From Mnemiopsis leidyi (taxonomy: Eukaryota > Ctenophora > Tentaculata > Lobata > Bolinopsidae): a stretch of 26,851 nt of DNA. Under the pieces are notes generated by a model. It worked only from the letters and a program-made list of their open reading frames with translations. It made no database searches and was not told the DNA's origin. The DNA lies in contig JH153980.1 of the NCBI GenBank assembly GCA_000226015.1, forward strand, positions 25,745 through 52,595. The letters are read 5' to 3'. The position numbers and the translations under genes are program-made. This document shows positions 1-9,300 of the stretch, piece after piece (position 1 is the stretch's first letter; every line of letters begins with the position of its first letter).

Positions 1-414
1 AGAAGCAAAAGAACTTGAAACACCGTTAGGTGCTTCTTTATTTAGGCCAAAAGGGACCAAAGTAGTTAGTCTTTCTACCCATCTCTGCTCACAAGTATCC
101 AAATCCTGTGGTGATAACTGTAAGACTGTGAAATTATAGCTATGATTAAATAACTCCCCGTCCATCACACCATGAACCAATTTTAAATGTTCAGCTAAAG
201 TGGCATCATCATTGTCTGGGTCAAATTCAGTATCATTCATGTGGGCTCGGTGTCCTGAGATCCTTTTTTGAAGTTTGTTGGTAGACTTTCCAACATACTG
301 CTTGTGACAATGCAAACAAGTGGCACAATAGATTTTATAGGAAGAGTATAATATTGCTGAATTAAATTGTCCGACATATTTCGATGTATATACAAAATTG
401 TAGACAATTTTAAT
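1..414 (-). mobile_element. GIY-YIG endonuclease domain, C-terminal fragment of a retroelement (Penelope-like type)
   Basis: An open minus-strand frame runs from a stop at 415-417 to the left window edge without another stop. It reads YKIYCATCLHCHKQYVGKS, then KLQKRISGHRAHM, LAEHLKLVHG, FNHSYNFTVL and CEQRWVERL, ending LVPFGLN. This order matches a GIY-YIG nuclease: degenerate KIY...YVG core, arginine, histidine, late glutamate, and the 'P-x-GLN' end common in transposon versions. Such domains cut target DNA for Penelope-like and some other retroelements. No reverse transcriptase is visible, because the region upstream of it on the minus strand (415-600) is AT-rich with stops, so this is probably a 5'-truncated copy. 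Family assignment is inference; the domain call is firm. Confidence 0.72.
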
Positions 415-612
415 TTATTTTTTCTGCATGACTACTTTTGCATGTCTTAATAATTTAATAGATAAATTAGATACCTCAATAGAATGAAGCTATATATTTG
501 CAATTTGTTTATACATCATCACATTTAATAAGCAAATAGTTGCAATGTGTGGTACAATTATGCATCGTTAAAATGATTACTGCTATTAAATATCACCTTC
601 ATCCAGGTGTCA

Positions 613-618
613 ATGTGA
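613..618 (+). promoter_or_regulatory. Start-stop upstream ORF (ATGTGA) in the COPS5 leader
   Basis: ATG is followed directly by TGA, 19 bases before the COPS5 start. It lies downstream of the acceptor-like AG at 605-606, so it would stay in the mature leader if that acceptor is used. Start-stop elements stall scanning ribosomes in other eukaryotes; a role here is inference. Confidence 0.35.
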
Positions 619-631
619 ATAAGGACAATCA

Positions 632-1570
632 ATGGCTGGACTTTCACTAGATGCCTTTGTGGATGCAAACAACATATTGAGTACAGGTGATTCATATTTT
701 CAATTCAATGCTGAAGAGCATCAACGCATCATTCAAAATCAGCCATGGAAAGAGGACCCTCACTACTTCAAGGCTGCTAAGATATCAGCCCTGGCCCTTC
801 TTAAGATGGTTATGCACGCTCAATCAGGTGGCAACATAGAGATAATGGGGTTGATGGTTGGTAAAATTGATGGACATTCTATTGTGGTCATGGATTCATT
901 TGCACTTCCAGTAGAAGGCACTGAAACCCGAGTAAATGCTAACCTTGCTGCCTATGAATATATGGTTAACTTTCAGAACAATGCCAAATTAGTTGGTAGA
1001 GAAGAAAACGTGGTAGGTTGGTATCACTCTCATCCTGGATATGGATGTTGGTTATCTGGCATTGATGTGACAACCCAAATGAACAATCAGCAGTATCAAG
1101 ATCCATTCATAGCTATTGTTGTTGACCCAATCAGGACTATCACTTCTGGTAAAGTAGATCTTGGGGCTTTCCGTACGTATCCGGAAAACTTTGAGTTTTC
1201 AGAAGGGGGTCCAAGTCGGTACCAGTCCATCCCTCTTCACAAGATTGAAGACTTTGGTGTCCACTGTAAGCAGTATTATTCATTAGATGTGAGCTATTTT
1301 CGGTCTTCATATGATGACAAACTACTGAACACTTTATGGAAACAGTATAGAATAAACTCCTTGTCATCTAATTCACAGTCTACCAACCAAACATATGTTT
1401 CTAATCAGATTCAGGACTTATCCTGTAAGCTTAGCAAGCTACAGGAGCATCAGACACACCGTGAAGAGTGCAATAAAATTGCTAAGGATGGCACTAAAAC
1501 TGCTATTGAAGCACTGGGTGGCATCATGTCAGGGATGTTTAAGGATAAAGTGTTTAACATGAGGGCCTAA
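632..1570 (+). CDS. COPS5: COP9 signalosome subunit 5 (JAMM deneddylase)
   Basis: One uninterrupted 312-residue frame. Catalytic subunit of the COP9 signalosome, the zinc isopeptidase that removes NEDD8 from cullins and so tunes cullin-RING ligases. The JAMM motif is complete: E70, H132 and H134 in [15 protein letters not shown], and D145. Residues equivalent to the autoinhibitory Ins-1 loop are present (GTETRVNA; E98 and R100 matching human E104 and R106). The C-terminal helix region ends [10 protein letters not shown]...[11 protein letters not shown]. Length is slightly below human (334), mainly from shorter N- and C-terminal parts. An acceptor-like pyrimidine tract and AG (cttcatccag) end at 606, 25 bases before the start, while no intron interrupts the coding part. 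Identity is very secure. Confidence 0.96.
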   Translation: MAGLSLDAFVDANNILSTGDSYFQFNAEEHQRIIQNQPWKEDPHYFKAAKISALALLKMVMHAQSGGNIEIMGLMVGKIDGHSIVVMDSFALPVEGTETRVNANLAAYEYMVNFQNNAKLVGREENVVGWYHSHPGYGCWLSGIDVTTQMNNQQYQDPFIAIVVDPIRTITSGKVDLGAFRTYPENFEFSEGGPSRYQSIPLHKIEDFGVHCKQYYSLDVSYFRSSYDDKLLNTLWKQYRINSLSSNSQSTNQTYVSNQIQDLSCKLSKLQEHQTHREECNKIAKDGTKTAIEALGGIMSGMFKDKVFNMRA

Positions 1571-2320
1571 TTTTTGCTGGTAAATTTTTCGACTTGTTCG
1601 TTGTATCTTTTCTTGGTATTCTAAAAACTTGGGTTCCCTTCGGTGTCAATGATATTTGAAAAGAAAGTGCAGTCGTATATCGTGAATTTGATTTTGATTT
1701 GTTTGAGAGGATTGTATTTAATTATTGATTTGTAAATAGAGCAATTTTCAAACATCAATTTATATAATATAGTATAGCATATCATTTATTAGCCAGTCGA
1801 TTTCTTTAATACATTTGGAGGGGGTAGAGGCCAAGATTTTGCCGTAGGATCCATGTTCATTGTCTTTCGTCCTGGCCTTATCTCACAGCAGTTCTACTTG
1901 TAAGTGCCGCATTCCCCTACAAAGAAGAAGAAGATATTTTCCCATTTACACCACTGAATTTTGGCCTTGGTTAACATTTCTGAATCCAAACGGTCGACAG
2001 CTGTGGTCACTTCCCCCAATCCCATCCATTTTTACATACAAGATCATTGTATATACCATAGTAAATTATTTCCATTCATTATTGTGTTACAAAATTTTAT
2101 AAATTGAATGGAGTTGAATTAATGATTAATGCTATTTCATTATTTTTCAATTCTAGAATTAATTCAATAACCTTTCAGCTTATTACCTATAAATTTTCCT
2201 TATAGGAAGTCACTACCCATATCTATACAACTGAACAAGAAGAAGAAAGAAACGTTTTGGAGTATCAGAGAAAACCATGGCTTGTTAAATTTATTCCGCA
2301 ATGTTGATTATTAATAGTTC
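1571..2320. other. COPS5 3' region and RNF10 leader; no gene seen
   Basis: AT-rich. It holds the COPS5 3'UTR and the RNF10 upstream region. Two acceptor-like sites (cctttcag ending 2178 and ttccttatag ending 2205) precede the RNF10 leader. Short open frames here (such as 1860-2102) show no domain, composition or codon bias suggesting a protein. A short uORF (ATGGCTTGTTAA) sits at 2277-2288. Confidence 0.6.
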
Positions 2321-2353
2321 ATGGTTAAATTCCGTTTTGCTACTAAGCAATGA
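2321..2353 (+). promoter_or_regulatory. Upstream ORF whose stop overlaps the RNF10 start (ATGA)
   Basis: A 10-codon frame (MVKFRFATKQ) ends in TGA at 2351-2353, overlapping the RNF10 ATG at 2350-2352. Another upstream ATG at 2301 opens a frame that runs into the RNF10 coding region out of frame. Such an arrangement would favour reinitiation or leaky scanning to the next in-frame ATG at 2380. The regulatory meaning is inference. Confidence 0.4.
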
Positions 2354-4158
2354 ACGACAAGTTACAACTTGTTGCCAAAATGAGTCAGTCAGCAGCCAAT
2401 GGCCACCATGGAGATAACAGCTCAAACAATAGCCATTCCCGTGGAGGAAGAAATGGCAATAGAGGAAACAGAGGAAAACAAGTAGGTAGTAGATACAGAG
2501 AAAAAGGGAATGGTGGAAATTCAGTGTCAAAGGTGGATGATGACGAAAGACAACCCAAAGGTTTCAGAAATTCTAAGAAGGGTAGATTAGTGAATGATTT
2601 GGTCAATTTTCAGTACTACAGGCCTTCTCCAGCTGAATTTAACCACCGCAAAACAAGAAAAGCAACTGTTGATTATCAGAAAGAAGATTACGTGCATGTA
2701 TCCTGCCAATTTGTCGTGAAAGAAGGAGATTGGCAAGGGCTGACAGAAATAGATAGCTGTGTTAGCTGGGACGATGTTATTCAAGTCAGACTACCTTGTG
2801 AGGAGCTCTCATCCTGCCCAATCTGTCTGTACCCTCCCATCTGTCCATTGTCTCCTGTTTGTGGACATGCAATGTGTTACTCATGTGCTCTCCGTTTCTC
2901 TGACAATTGTCCAGGAGGTGACTGCCCCATCTGTCACAAGCCTCTTATCATTGCTGACTTCAGACCTTTAAAGACTTATCCTAGAGTTAGTTACAAGGTT
3001 GGGGATGAAATTGATATGAAACTTGTGTTTAGGGAGCGGAATGGCAGGATTGTTTGCCCTGCACTTGATGAGACTGATGGAAATTCTACTAGCAGCATTC
3101 CTAATATATCGAATGATTGGGGTGTAAAGTTTAGTAATGTCATCAGTGCCTCACCCTCTCAGGTCTTGCAGCAAGTTTTAATTTCTCAAGAAGAGGAACT
3201 AAGGTCTCAGTTAGCTTTATTGGAGGATGCTGATCAGGAAAGTGAACCGTTTATTACAAGGGCCCTTGAAGAACTTCAAGTTAAAAAAGATCAATGCTTC
3301 GACGAAATCGAAAATGCTTTGAAACTGAAAGTCAAGTCAAGCCATGAAAAACCAGAAGAATCTTCCGTGAAGCGGGTTTATTTTTACCAATGTGTAGATG
3401 GTCAGCCGATCTTCATCCATCCTCTGAACTCAAGATGTCTAATCCACGAGTATGGTTCTATTGAAGGATCTATCCCTGAACTGACCTGTACAATAGTCGC
3501 TATGGAGCACTACACACAGTCTCCAGAGTTGAGATCGAGATATAGATACTTCTCTCATCTCCCTCTTGGGTGTCCTTTTATCTTGTGTGAAGTCGACGTT
3601 ACACCCTTCATTGGGGAGGAAACTTACCAACACTTCAAATCTGACTTTGACCGCAGGTCTAAGGCTAGGCATGTTAAGGAGCAAAAAGAGAATGCATACA
3701 CATCACGACTCAGTAAAAAGCTGGCTGAGAAAGAGGTAACTTATCACTGCAGTGCCTACCTTCCTAAATACACGGAGGTGTCCCAGCCTGCTGTTGACCA
3801 TTTCAAAACTGCTGAAAGTTACGACATGCTAGCCGGTTCCCCCTCTAGTCCTCCTTCTCATCATGCTCCATTGTCCTTTGCTGAGAAGCTTCGGGCTGGA
3901 GCCTCCAAATCTTCTCCATGGATCAAATCATCTGTGTCCCCTGACCGGTTCCGCATCAACTCGACATCTAGCGACATCAGTGTGGACAGTGAGGTGGCAG
4001 CCCCCTCCTATCAGCACTCCTTTAGAGCCTCGCTGAACGACGCTTTTGCTTCTCTGGATGTTGCGGAACCTGTTACAACTGGTCCTGCATCACGCGGCAA
4101 GAAGAAGAAGAACAAGGGGAAGACTATTTCCCTAACCGGTGGAGCCAGAAGGTGCTGA
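2350..4158 (+). CDS. RNF10: RING finger protein 10 (E3 ubiquitin ligase)
   Basis: Single-exon 602-residue frame. RNF10 is the E3 ligase that ubiquitinates 40S proteins uS3 and uS5 when initiation or scanning stalls, leading to 40S decay. Order: Asn/Gly/Ser/Arg-rich low-complexity N-terminus (1-70); a FQYYRPSPAEF block near 87-97 and a VSWDDVIQVRLPCEE block preceding the RING, both typical of the family; C3HC4 RING with C156, C159, C171, H173, C176, C179, C192, C195; a helical segment at about 270-325; then the RNF10-specific region YFYQCVDGQPIFIHPLNSRC (about 344-363) and RYRYFSHLPLGCPF (397-410). The tail is lysine-rich (KKKKNKGK). Human RNF10 is about 811 residues, so linkers are shorter. 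The true start may be M11 (ATG at 2380), given the crowded upstream ATGs. Confidence 0.93.
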   Translation: MNDKLQLVAKMSQSAANGHHGDNSSNNSHSRGGRNGNRGNRGKQVGSRYREKGNGGNSVSKVDDDERQPKGFRNSKKGRLVNDLVNFQYYRPSPAEFNHRKTRKATVDYQKEDYVHVSCQFVVKEGDWQGLTEIDSCVSWDDVIQVRLPCEELSSCPICLYPPICPLSPVCGHAMCYSCALRFSDNCPGGDCPICHKPLIIADFRPLKTYPRVSYKVGDEIDMKLVFRERNGRIVCPALDETDGNSTSSIPNISNDWGVKFSNVISASPSQVLQQVLISQEEELRSQLALLEDADQESEPFITRALEELQVKKDQCFDEIENALKLKVKSSHEKPEESSVKRVYFYQCVDGQPIFIHPLNSRCLIHEYGSIEGSIPELTCTIVAMEHYTQSPELRSRYRYFSHLPLGCPFILCEVDVTPFIGEETYQHFKSDFDRRSKARHVKEQKENAYTSRLSKKLAEKEVTYHCSAYLPKYTEVSQPAVDHFKTAESYDMLAGSPSSPPSHHAPLSFAEKLRAGASKSSPWIKSSVSPDRFRINSTSSDISVDSEVAAPSYQHSFRASLNDAFASLDVAEPVTTGPASRGKKKKNKGKTISLTGGARRC

Positions 4159-4335
4159 ATATGTCAGTGTCGTGTGTTTATATAGTGTGCCAATTGCAAG
4201 ACTGATAAACTTTGCCATTTGGTGAGTAGAAAATCGTAATACGAAGATAAAAGAAATTGTACAAATTTGTTCAAATTGATAATTTCGTAAGTACCTGACT
4301 GTAGTGTGATGGATGGCAATCACTTGTTCAAATGT

Positions 4336-4341
4336 AATAAA
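4336..4341 (+). terminator. Poly(A) signal AATAAA for RNF10
   Basis: Canonical hexamer about 180 bases past the RNF10 stop, followed by a T/G-rich stretch (ttgtttgtattt). Position fits a short 3'UTR. Confidence 0.65.
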
Positions 4342-5034
4342 ATTGTTTGTATTTTAAGACTTTCTTAACGGGTCCACTCCACTCATAAGGCATTGCTTGT
4401 CTTAAGTTTACTCTAGCTTTTGCCATTCATCAACTATATCAGGCAATTTTGATCCTCGAACCTTGAGTGTTTACAATCAAGCGGTGGTCATAAGTAATAG
4501 ATGTTAAAATTTAATTCTCCCATTACCATGTCATTTAAATGTATAATGTATTTTTTCATATTTTGACTTACAATAAGTTTCTACAAGAAACTAAAAATTC
4601 GCATACTTTGTGGTAATACCCATTGAAAGTGTTATTTCTAACGTTACAAATTCCAAGACGGCTCTAGGTCCGAATGTGTCAGGATAAATTTTATCTTTGA
4701 AATTTTGTCTTTAAAATTTTCGTTTTGGTATTTGGACAAGATAGATTAAGTTGCATTTTTGTCATTCATCACGTATAAGAAAAGATATTAGTGTATTTGT
4801 CCTTGAGTTCTTGAGTATGCGGTGTTGTGATCTGATGAGGAGTACAGACTTATAGATAAGGGAAATGAAGTTGATAATTGATTTAAATTCTGTAGAATTT
4901 ATTATAGTTAACTGCAAAAGTGTTATTGCTGATATCACAAAACGTTAACTTGACGTGTTTTTTTGTCTTCAATTGTCTTAATAGACCAGTTTTGTCTTCC
5001 TATTCTGGTCGAAACCGATTAGATTTATTGAAAA
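4342..5034. other. Intergenic spacer between RNF10 and RPS5; no gene seen
   Basis: AT-rich DNA with stops in all frames. No domain-bearing frame or RNA gene recognised. It should include any RPS5 promoter elements, but no TATA box or other motif is clear. Confidence 0.5.
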
Positions 5035-5188
5035 TTTACTGTGAACAACATTAGACGTTTAAATAGAACCGATAGCACGCCGGCATATAAAAAGTGCGCA
5101 CAACTTTTATATGCCGGTGCACAGTGGGTCCTGTCGGTGCGCAATGGGCCCCGTAAAACGTCCTATGTTGTTCAGTGTTCACAGTAAA
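5035..5188. mobile_element. Hairpin MITE, copy 1
   Basis: Short palindromic element. Its left end (tttactgtgaacaacat, then tagacgttta) is the inverse of its right end (taaaacgtcctatgttgttc ... gttcacagtaaa). Inner arms also pair: gccggcatataaaa against ttttatatgccgg. A second copy with the same arms and the shared words tatgccggtgcgcaat lies at 19832-19960. No coding capacity, so it would depend on a transposase elsewhere. The right end carries an extra partial repeat of the terminal sequence (gttcagtgttcacag). Confidence 0.7.
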
Positions 5189-5270
5189 AGTCGCATTCAA
5201 CATTTCTGATTAGAAATTATGATTATGTTATTTAAAACTTGCCAATTAATATGTGAAGGATGCACTAAGA

Positions 5271-5322
5271 ATAGTTATTCTATTTATGATAGTTATTCTA
5301 TTTATAGTTATTCTATTTATGA
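5271..5322 (+). repeat. Short tandem repeat, unit about 14-18 bp
   Basis: Three near-perfect copies of agttattctattta, spaced by tgat or nothing, about 90-140 bases before the RPS5 start. Confidence 0.7.
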
Positions 5323-5408
5323 TATATGCAATGCTTATAATGACCCCTGCTTAGCAGTGCCCTAAAACGACAGTTTTCTTAACCCCCAATTACCTCTAGG
5401 CTAAGATC

Positions 5409-6107
5409 ATGAGCGAAGAGTGGGGTAACGAGCCTGAGGTTGGTGCTGCTGGAGATACCTGGGGTGATGCACCTGACGATGCCGCCGCACCCGACTGGGG
5501 CGACAACATGGCCGACGAGGCTGAGGCTGACATGGCCGACATCTTCGTGTTCGGAAAGTGGAACCCAGCCGATGTTCAAATCAAGGACATCTCTCTGACG
5601 GACTACGTCGGAATCAAAGACAAGTACGCCGTCTACCTGCCCCACACTGCTGGTCGATACGCCAAGAAGAGGTTCAGGAAGGCTCAGTGCCCTATCGTCG
5701 AGAGAATCATCTGCTCCATGATGATGCACGGCAGGAACAACGGCAAGAAACTGCTGACCATGAGGATCCTGAAGCACGCCTTCGAGATCATCCACCTGAT
5801 GACAAGCGAGAACCCCCTCCAGATCCTAGTTGATGCCATCATCAACTCCGGCCCCAGAGAAGACTCCACCAGAATCGGACGTGCCGGTACCGTCAGACGT
5901 CAGGCTGTTGACGTGTCGCCCATGAGACGTGTCAACCAGGCTATCTGGCTGCTCTGTACCGGCGCCAGAGAGGCTGCTTTCAGAAACGTTAAGACCATCG
6001 CCGAGTGTTTGGCCGATGAACTTGTTAATGCTGCTAAGGGATCATCGAACTCATATGCCATTAAGAAGAAGGATGAATTAGAGAGAGTAGCCAAGTCTAA
6101 CCGTTAA
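5409..6107 (+). CDS. RPS5: 40S ribosomal protein uS7 (RPS5) with acidic N-terminal extension
   Basis: Single-exon, 232 residues (human 204). The core from about residue 44 (DIFVFGKW) to the end is almost identical to animal uS7, including [45 protein letters not shown] and the invariant tail [16 protein letters not shown]. uS7 lines the 40S head near the E site and mRNA exit. Residues 1-43 form an acidic extension with three repeated tryptophan motifs (EEWGN, DTWGD, PDWGD at W5, W18, W30). Codon use is strongly biased to C-ending codons for most of the gene, as expected for high expression, but not over the last 30 or so codons. An acceptor-like tract (cccccaattacctctag) ends 9 bases before the ATG. 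Confidence 0.96.
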   Translation: MSEEWGNEPEVGAAGDTWGDAPDDAAAPDWGDNMADEAEADMADIFVFGKWNPADVQIKDISLTDYVGIKDKYAVYLPHTAGRYAKKRFRKAQCPIVERIICSMMMHGRNNGKKLLTMRILKHAFEIIHLMTSENPLQILVDAIINSGPREDSTRIGRAGTVRRQAVDVSPMRRVNQAIWLLCTGAREAAFRNVKTIAECLADELVNAAKGSSNSYAIKKKDELERVAKSNR

Positions 6108-6333
6108 ATAATTTTAAGTTATTTTTATTTATCAGAAATTTTTGTTTATTTTGTACCGTGTTTTGTTGAAAAATAACAATATATGCAAAAAAAATCAAGC
6201 AAAAAAGTGAATCAAAGCTGAAATCCTAAATTGACTAAAATTGTCTAATATTTTCTCCTCTTTACACCATTATTGTAACTAATCAGTTTTCTTGATCAGG
6301 TTTAACAGCACACATCTTCTCAGTATAGCGGTC

Positions 6334-6339
6334 ATGTGA
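6334..6339 (+). promoter_or_regulatory. Start-stop upstream ORF (ATGTGA) before MED23
   Basis: ATG followed at once by TGA, 13 bases before the MED23 ATG. It stays in the transcript if the acceptor cttctcag (ending 6323) is used, but is removed if tatcccag (ending 6350) is used. Confidence 0.3.
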
Positions 6340-6352
6340 CGGTATCCCAGGA

Positions 6353-9300
6353 ATGCAAGCCCAACCCTCCACCTCCACCGCCCCCTCCTCCTCCTCCACC
6401 ACCGCTCCTCCAAACCCAGACAACCTCAAGGACAAGATCCTGACAACTCTAGGTGGGGATGATCCTGTCATCATGGCCTTCTCCAACCTCTCTCTAGACG
6501 ACATCAAGTCTAACGTTGACAAGCTGATCAGAGAATCGGTCCATGATAAAACACCAGAAGTACGTAAACACGCCCTGGATCAGATAAGCCTGGCTCTGCA
6601 GGAAGTAAATGTTAATCCAGTAAGAGTCAAGGTGTTGCTAGGTATCCTGTCTACCGCCGTACAGGACGGTACTCTCAGTGGCAAGGAAGTGTTTGACGTC
6701 CTCAAAGATCTTCTCAACACCGATATAGAGAGCCTCTCCATGGAGCTGCTCAACTTCTTCGACACCCTGATAGGGTCTACGCACCACAAGAGATGTCAGG
6801 AAATCTTTACCAACTGTCTCCAGGAGACGTCAAAACTGCCGTCGGTACTGACGGGGAGCCATCGCCGGATCTCCAACAAGATAAACTCCATGATGAGGAA
6901 ACTTCTGGATCGTAACAACCTGGTGATGCCGCCTATCTGCTCATACTGTGACATAATGTACGCGCTGAACAACAAGCAGAACAACTGGTACCCTCACTGG
7001 AGTGTAACGGAACTTCTGAACGACTACGTCTCCACCTTTAACTGTCTCACCGATCTCATGACGATCGAGAACACGGAGCACTTCCGGCCGGTTATCCGAC
7101 ACAGTTTCCATTCTCCTACCGACTGGAGACTGGATCCTACCTCCCTGATATTCCACACGGTCGATCCCAGATACTTCGTACTCCAGTTCTCTGGTGCCTA
7201 CTCCAAGCCCCAGACGGAGCTGATGTTGTACACACTCAAGCAGGTGTCTTGCCGGGACTTTGTCTTTAACACCATGTTGCAGCTCAGACAGGGCAAGGGA
7301 ACGATCTGTCCCGGACTTCTGGACGTCTTCATGAAGTTGATAAAACAGACGGCCTCTTCTCCTGAGAAGGAGCATGACCTTACTAGGATGAAAACTTGGG
7401 AACGGTTTGGGGGCGAGCTTTCCTCTCTGATATTTTGCAGTGCTATTCACATTCAGCATTTGATGGAGGCTCTGCTGAAGGAACTCAAGGACCCAGCCAC
7501 ATTTGCATCCCTCCAGCAACACCGTGATTTCCTTATGTGGACACTACACAGATTTTTCAGCTTTTGTCTCAAAATAGTTCGCATTCCTAAGAAAGAGTTT
7601 CTATTTATAGGCGAGATAATTAAGCTACTCTATCCTGAACAACAACCCCTCCCTGTACCAGATCGCAATTCGCCACTCTCAGTCGTGTATCTCTCTGCGG
7701 CAAGTATGTGGGCTATCTTCGCGACCCGCTCTGCTGACAACCCTGGTATTCAAGACGTGGCACCTATCGCGCTGATCGAGCAACTCAACTACCTTCACAC
7801 GCCCCTGGTTCAACACCAGTTCTCCACCTCTGACTTTACTGTCTGTGTCTGTCTAAACCACATCAACAACTTTGTCCCATCGTTTTCAAATACCTCAGAA
7901 GCATACTCGCGTCCCCTGAGATTCCTCATGGAGAGCGTGTACACCGCGCAACAGACAACCGTGTTGCCAGGTAACGTACAGGTCGTTGCTGCGCTCACCC
8001 CAATCCCGCTGGACATTCTAGACTTGCTGACAGCGCACGCTAAGCTGAACTTTGTAGTCACTATCACCAACCACATCACCAAGATGGCAGACCCGCACGA
8101 CCAAATGACACAATCCTCCAACCCGTACCTCGCTCCTGCTCTCCTGGAGACCTTCTCGCGGCTACTCTGCTACACAGAGATAGATTACAATTGTCCCAAG
8201 ATGCTGATGACTCTGATTCAACAAGTGTTCAGCTACCACGCCTACGGTATTCTGTGTAGCCTGATGGAGATGGTTGTTTACAGGATGCAGTTCGTCAAGC
8301 AGACCATGCACAGGATGAACATGCTGACTCACTTCGTAGGATTCACACAGAGAGTGAACAACCACCCTCAGATGCTGTACATGTTGGAGTCCTTCACCAT
8401 CCGCCTCCTCCCCCTCCTCAACTACCAGGATCAGAAGAGGATTAGCGCCTCACCATCCGGGACCAAGATACTATCCACTAGCACTGAGGAACTCAACAAA
8501 CTCTTCATCCTGACTGCTGCGCGCAACATAGTAGTCTCCGGTAACAAGATGGGCTCCAACAGCTGGCTGAAACCCTTCATGGAGCATATGAGCCAGTACA
8601 CCCCTCAGGTCCGGGAATGGAGCCCCTACACTCTCACCTACTTCCCGCCTTGTTTCAAGAACCACTACTGTACGTCAGAACAGCCGGTCGCGTACCCCGC
8701 TAAGAACCTAGCTATGATGGTGACTGAGGAGCTGAACAGAACGAGCCAGGCTGGTGCCAAACACGACTTCGTGAAGTACTACAAGGAGTCCGATCACAAC
8801 GATATATTCCTCTGTATCTTGTTGAGAAAGATTGTGGATAGTGACACTTACACGCTGCCCAACTACGCACTGAAGGTTACACAGAACTGGACTCCTGCGC
8901 AGTTGAAGAGTCAGATTCGTAACATGATCGACTTTATAGTGTTAGAGGTGAAAAACAACAAGGTAACGTCCCAGAATATCTTCAACAAGATCGCTAATGC
9001 TGTCAATGACTTCGTCTTCAGGCACCACATGATGCCATTTGACACGCTCATTTTCATCCTCGCGCTGCGCAAGTACAGCGACCAAGATGCCAACATTTCA
9101 CTCTACCTCATCCACAACCTGCTGGTGGGTAAGACCCAGTTCAGCAGTCGTGTTGCAGACTTCGTCCAGCATGCCACCCCGGACTTCTGGCGGAGTATCG
9201 ACTGGGCCCACGTGCACACTGCCTACCACAACAAGTTCCCCGAACACCAGTACTGGATGAAGAAAGAAAACTTTGCGGAGCGCGGCGCTGGAAATTTCAT

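Noticed and set aside
1860-2102. 80-codon open frame between COPS5 and RNF10
   Set aside because: No domain, no codon bias, no acceptor or conserved context; AT-rich spacer easily gives frames of this size.
2350-4158. ZNF598
   Set aside because: Both are RING ligases acting on 40S proteins, but there are no C2H2 fingers after the RING, and the YFYQ..DGQ..F.HPLN..CL block is specific to RNF10.
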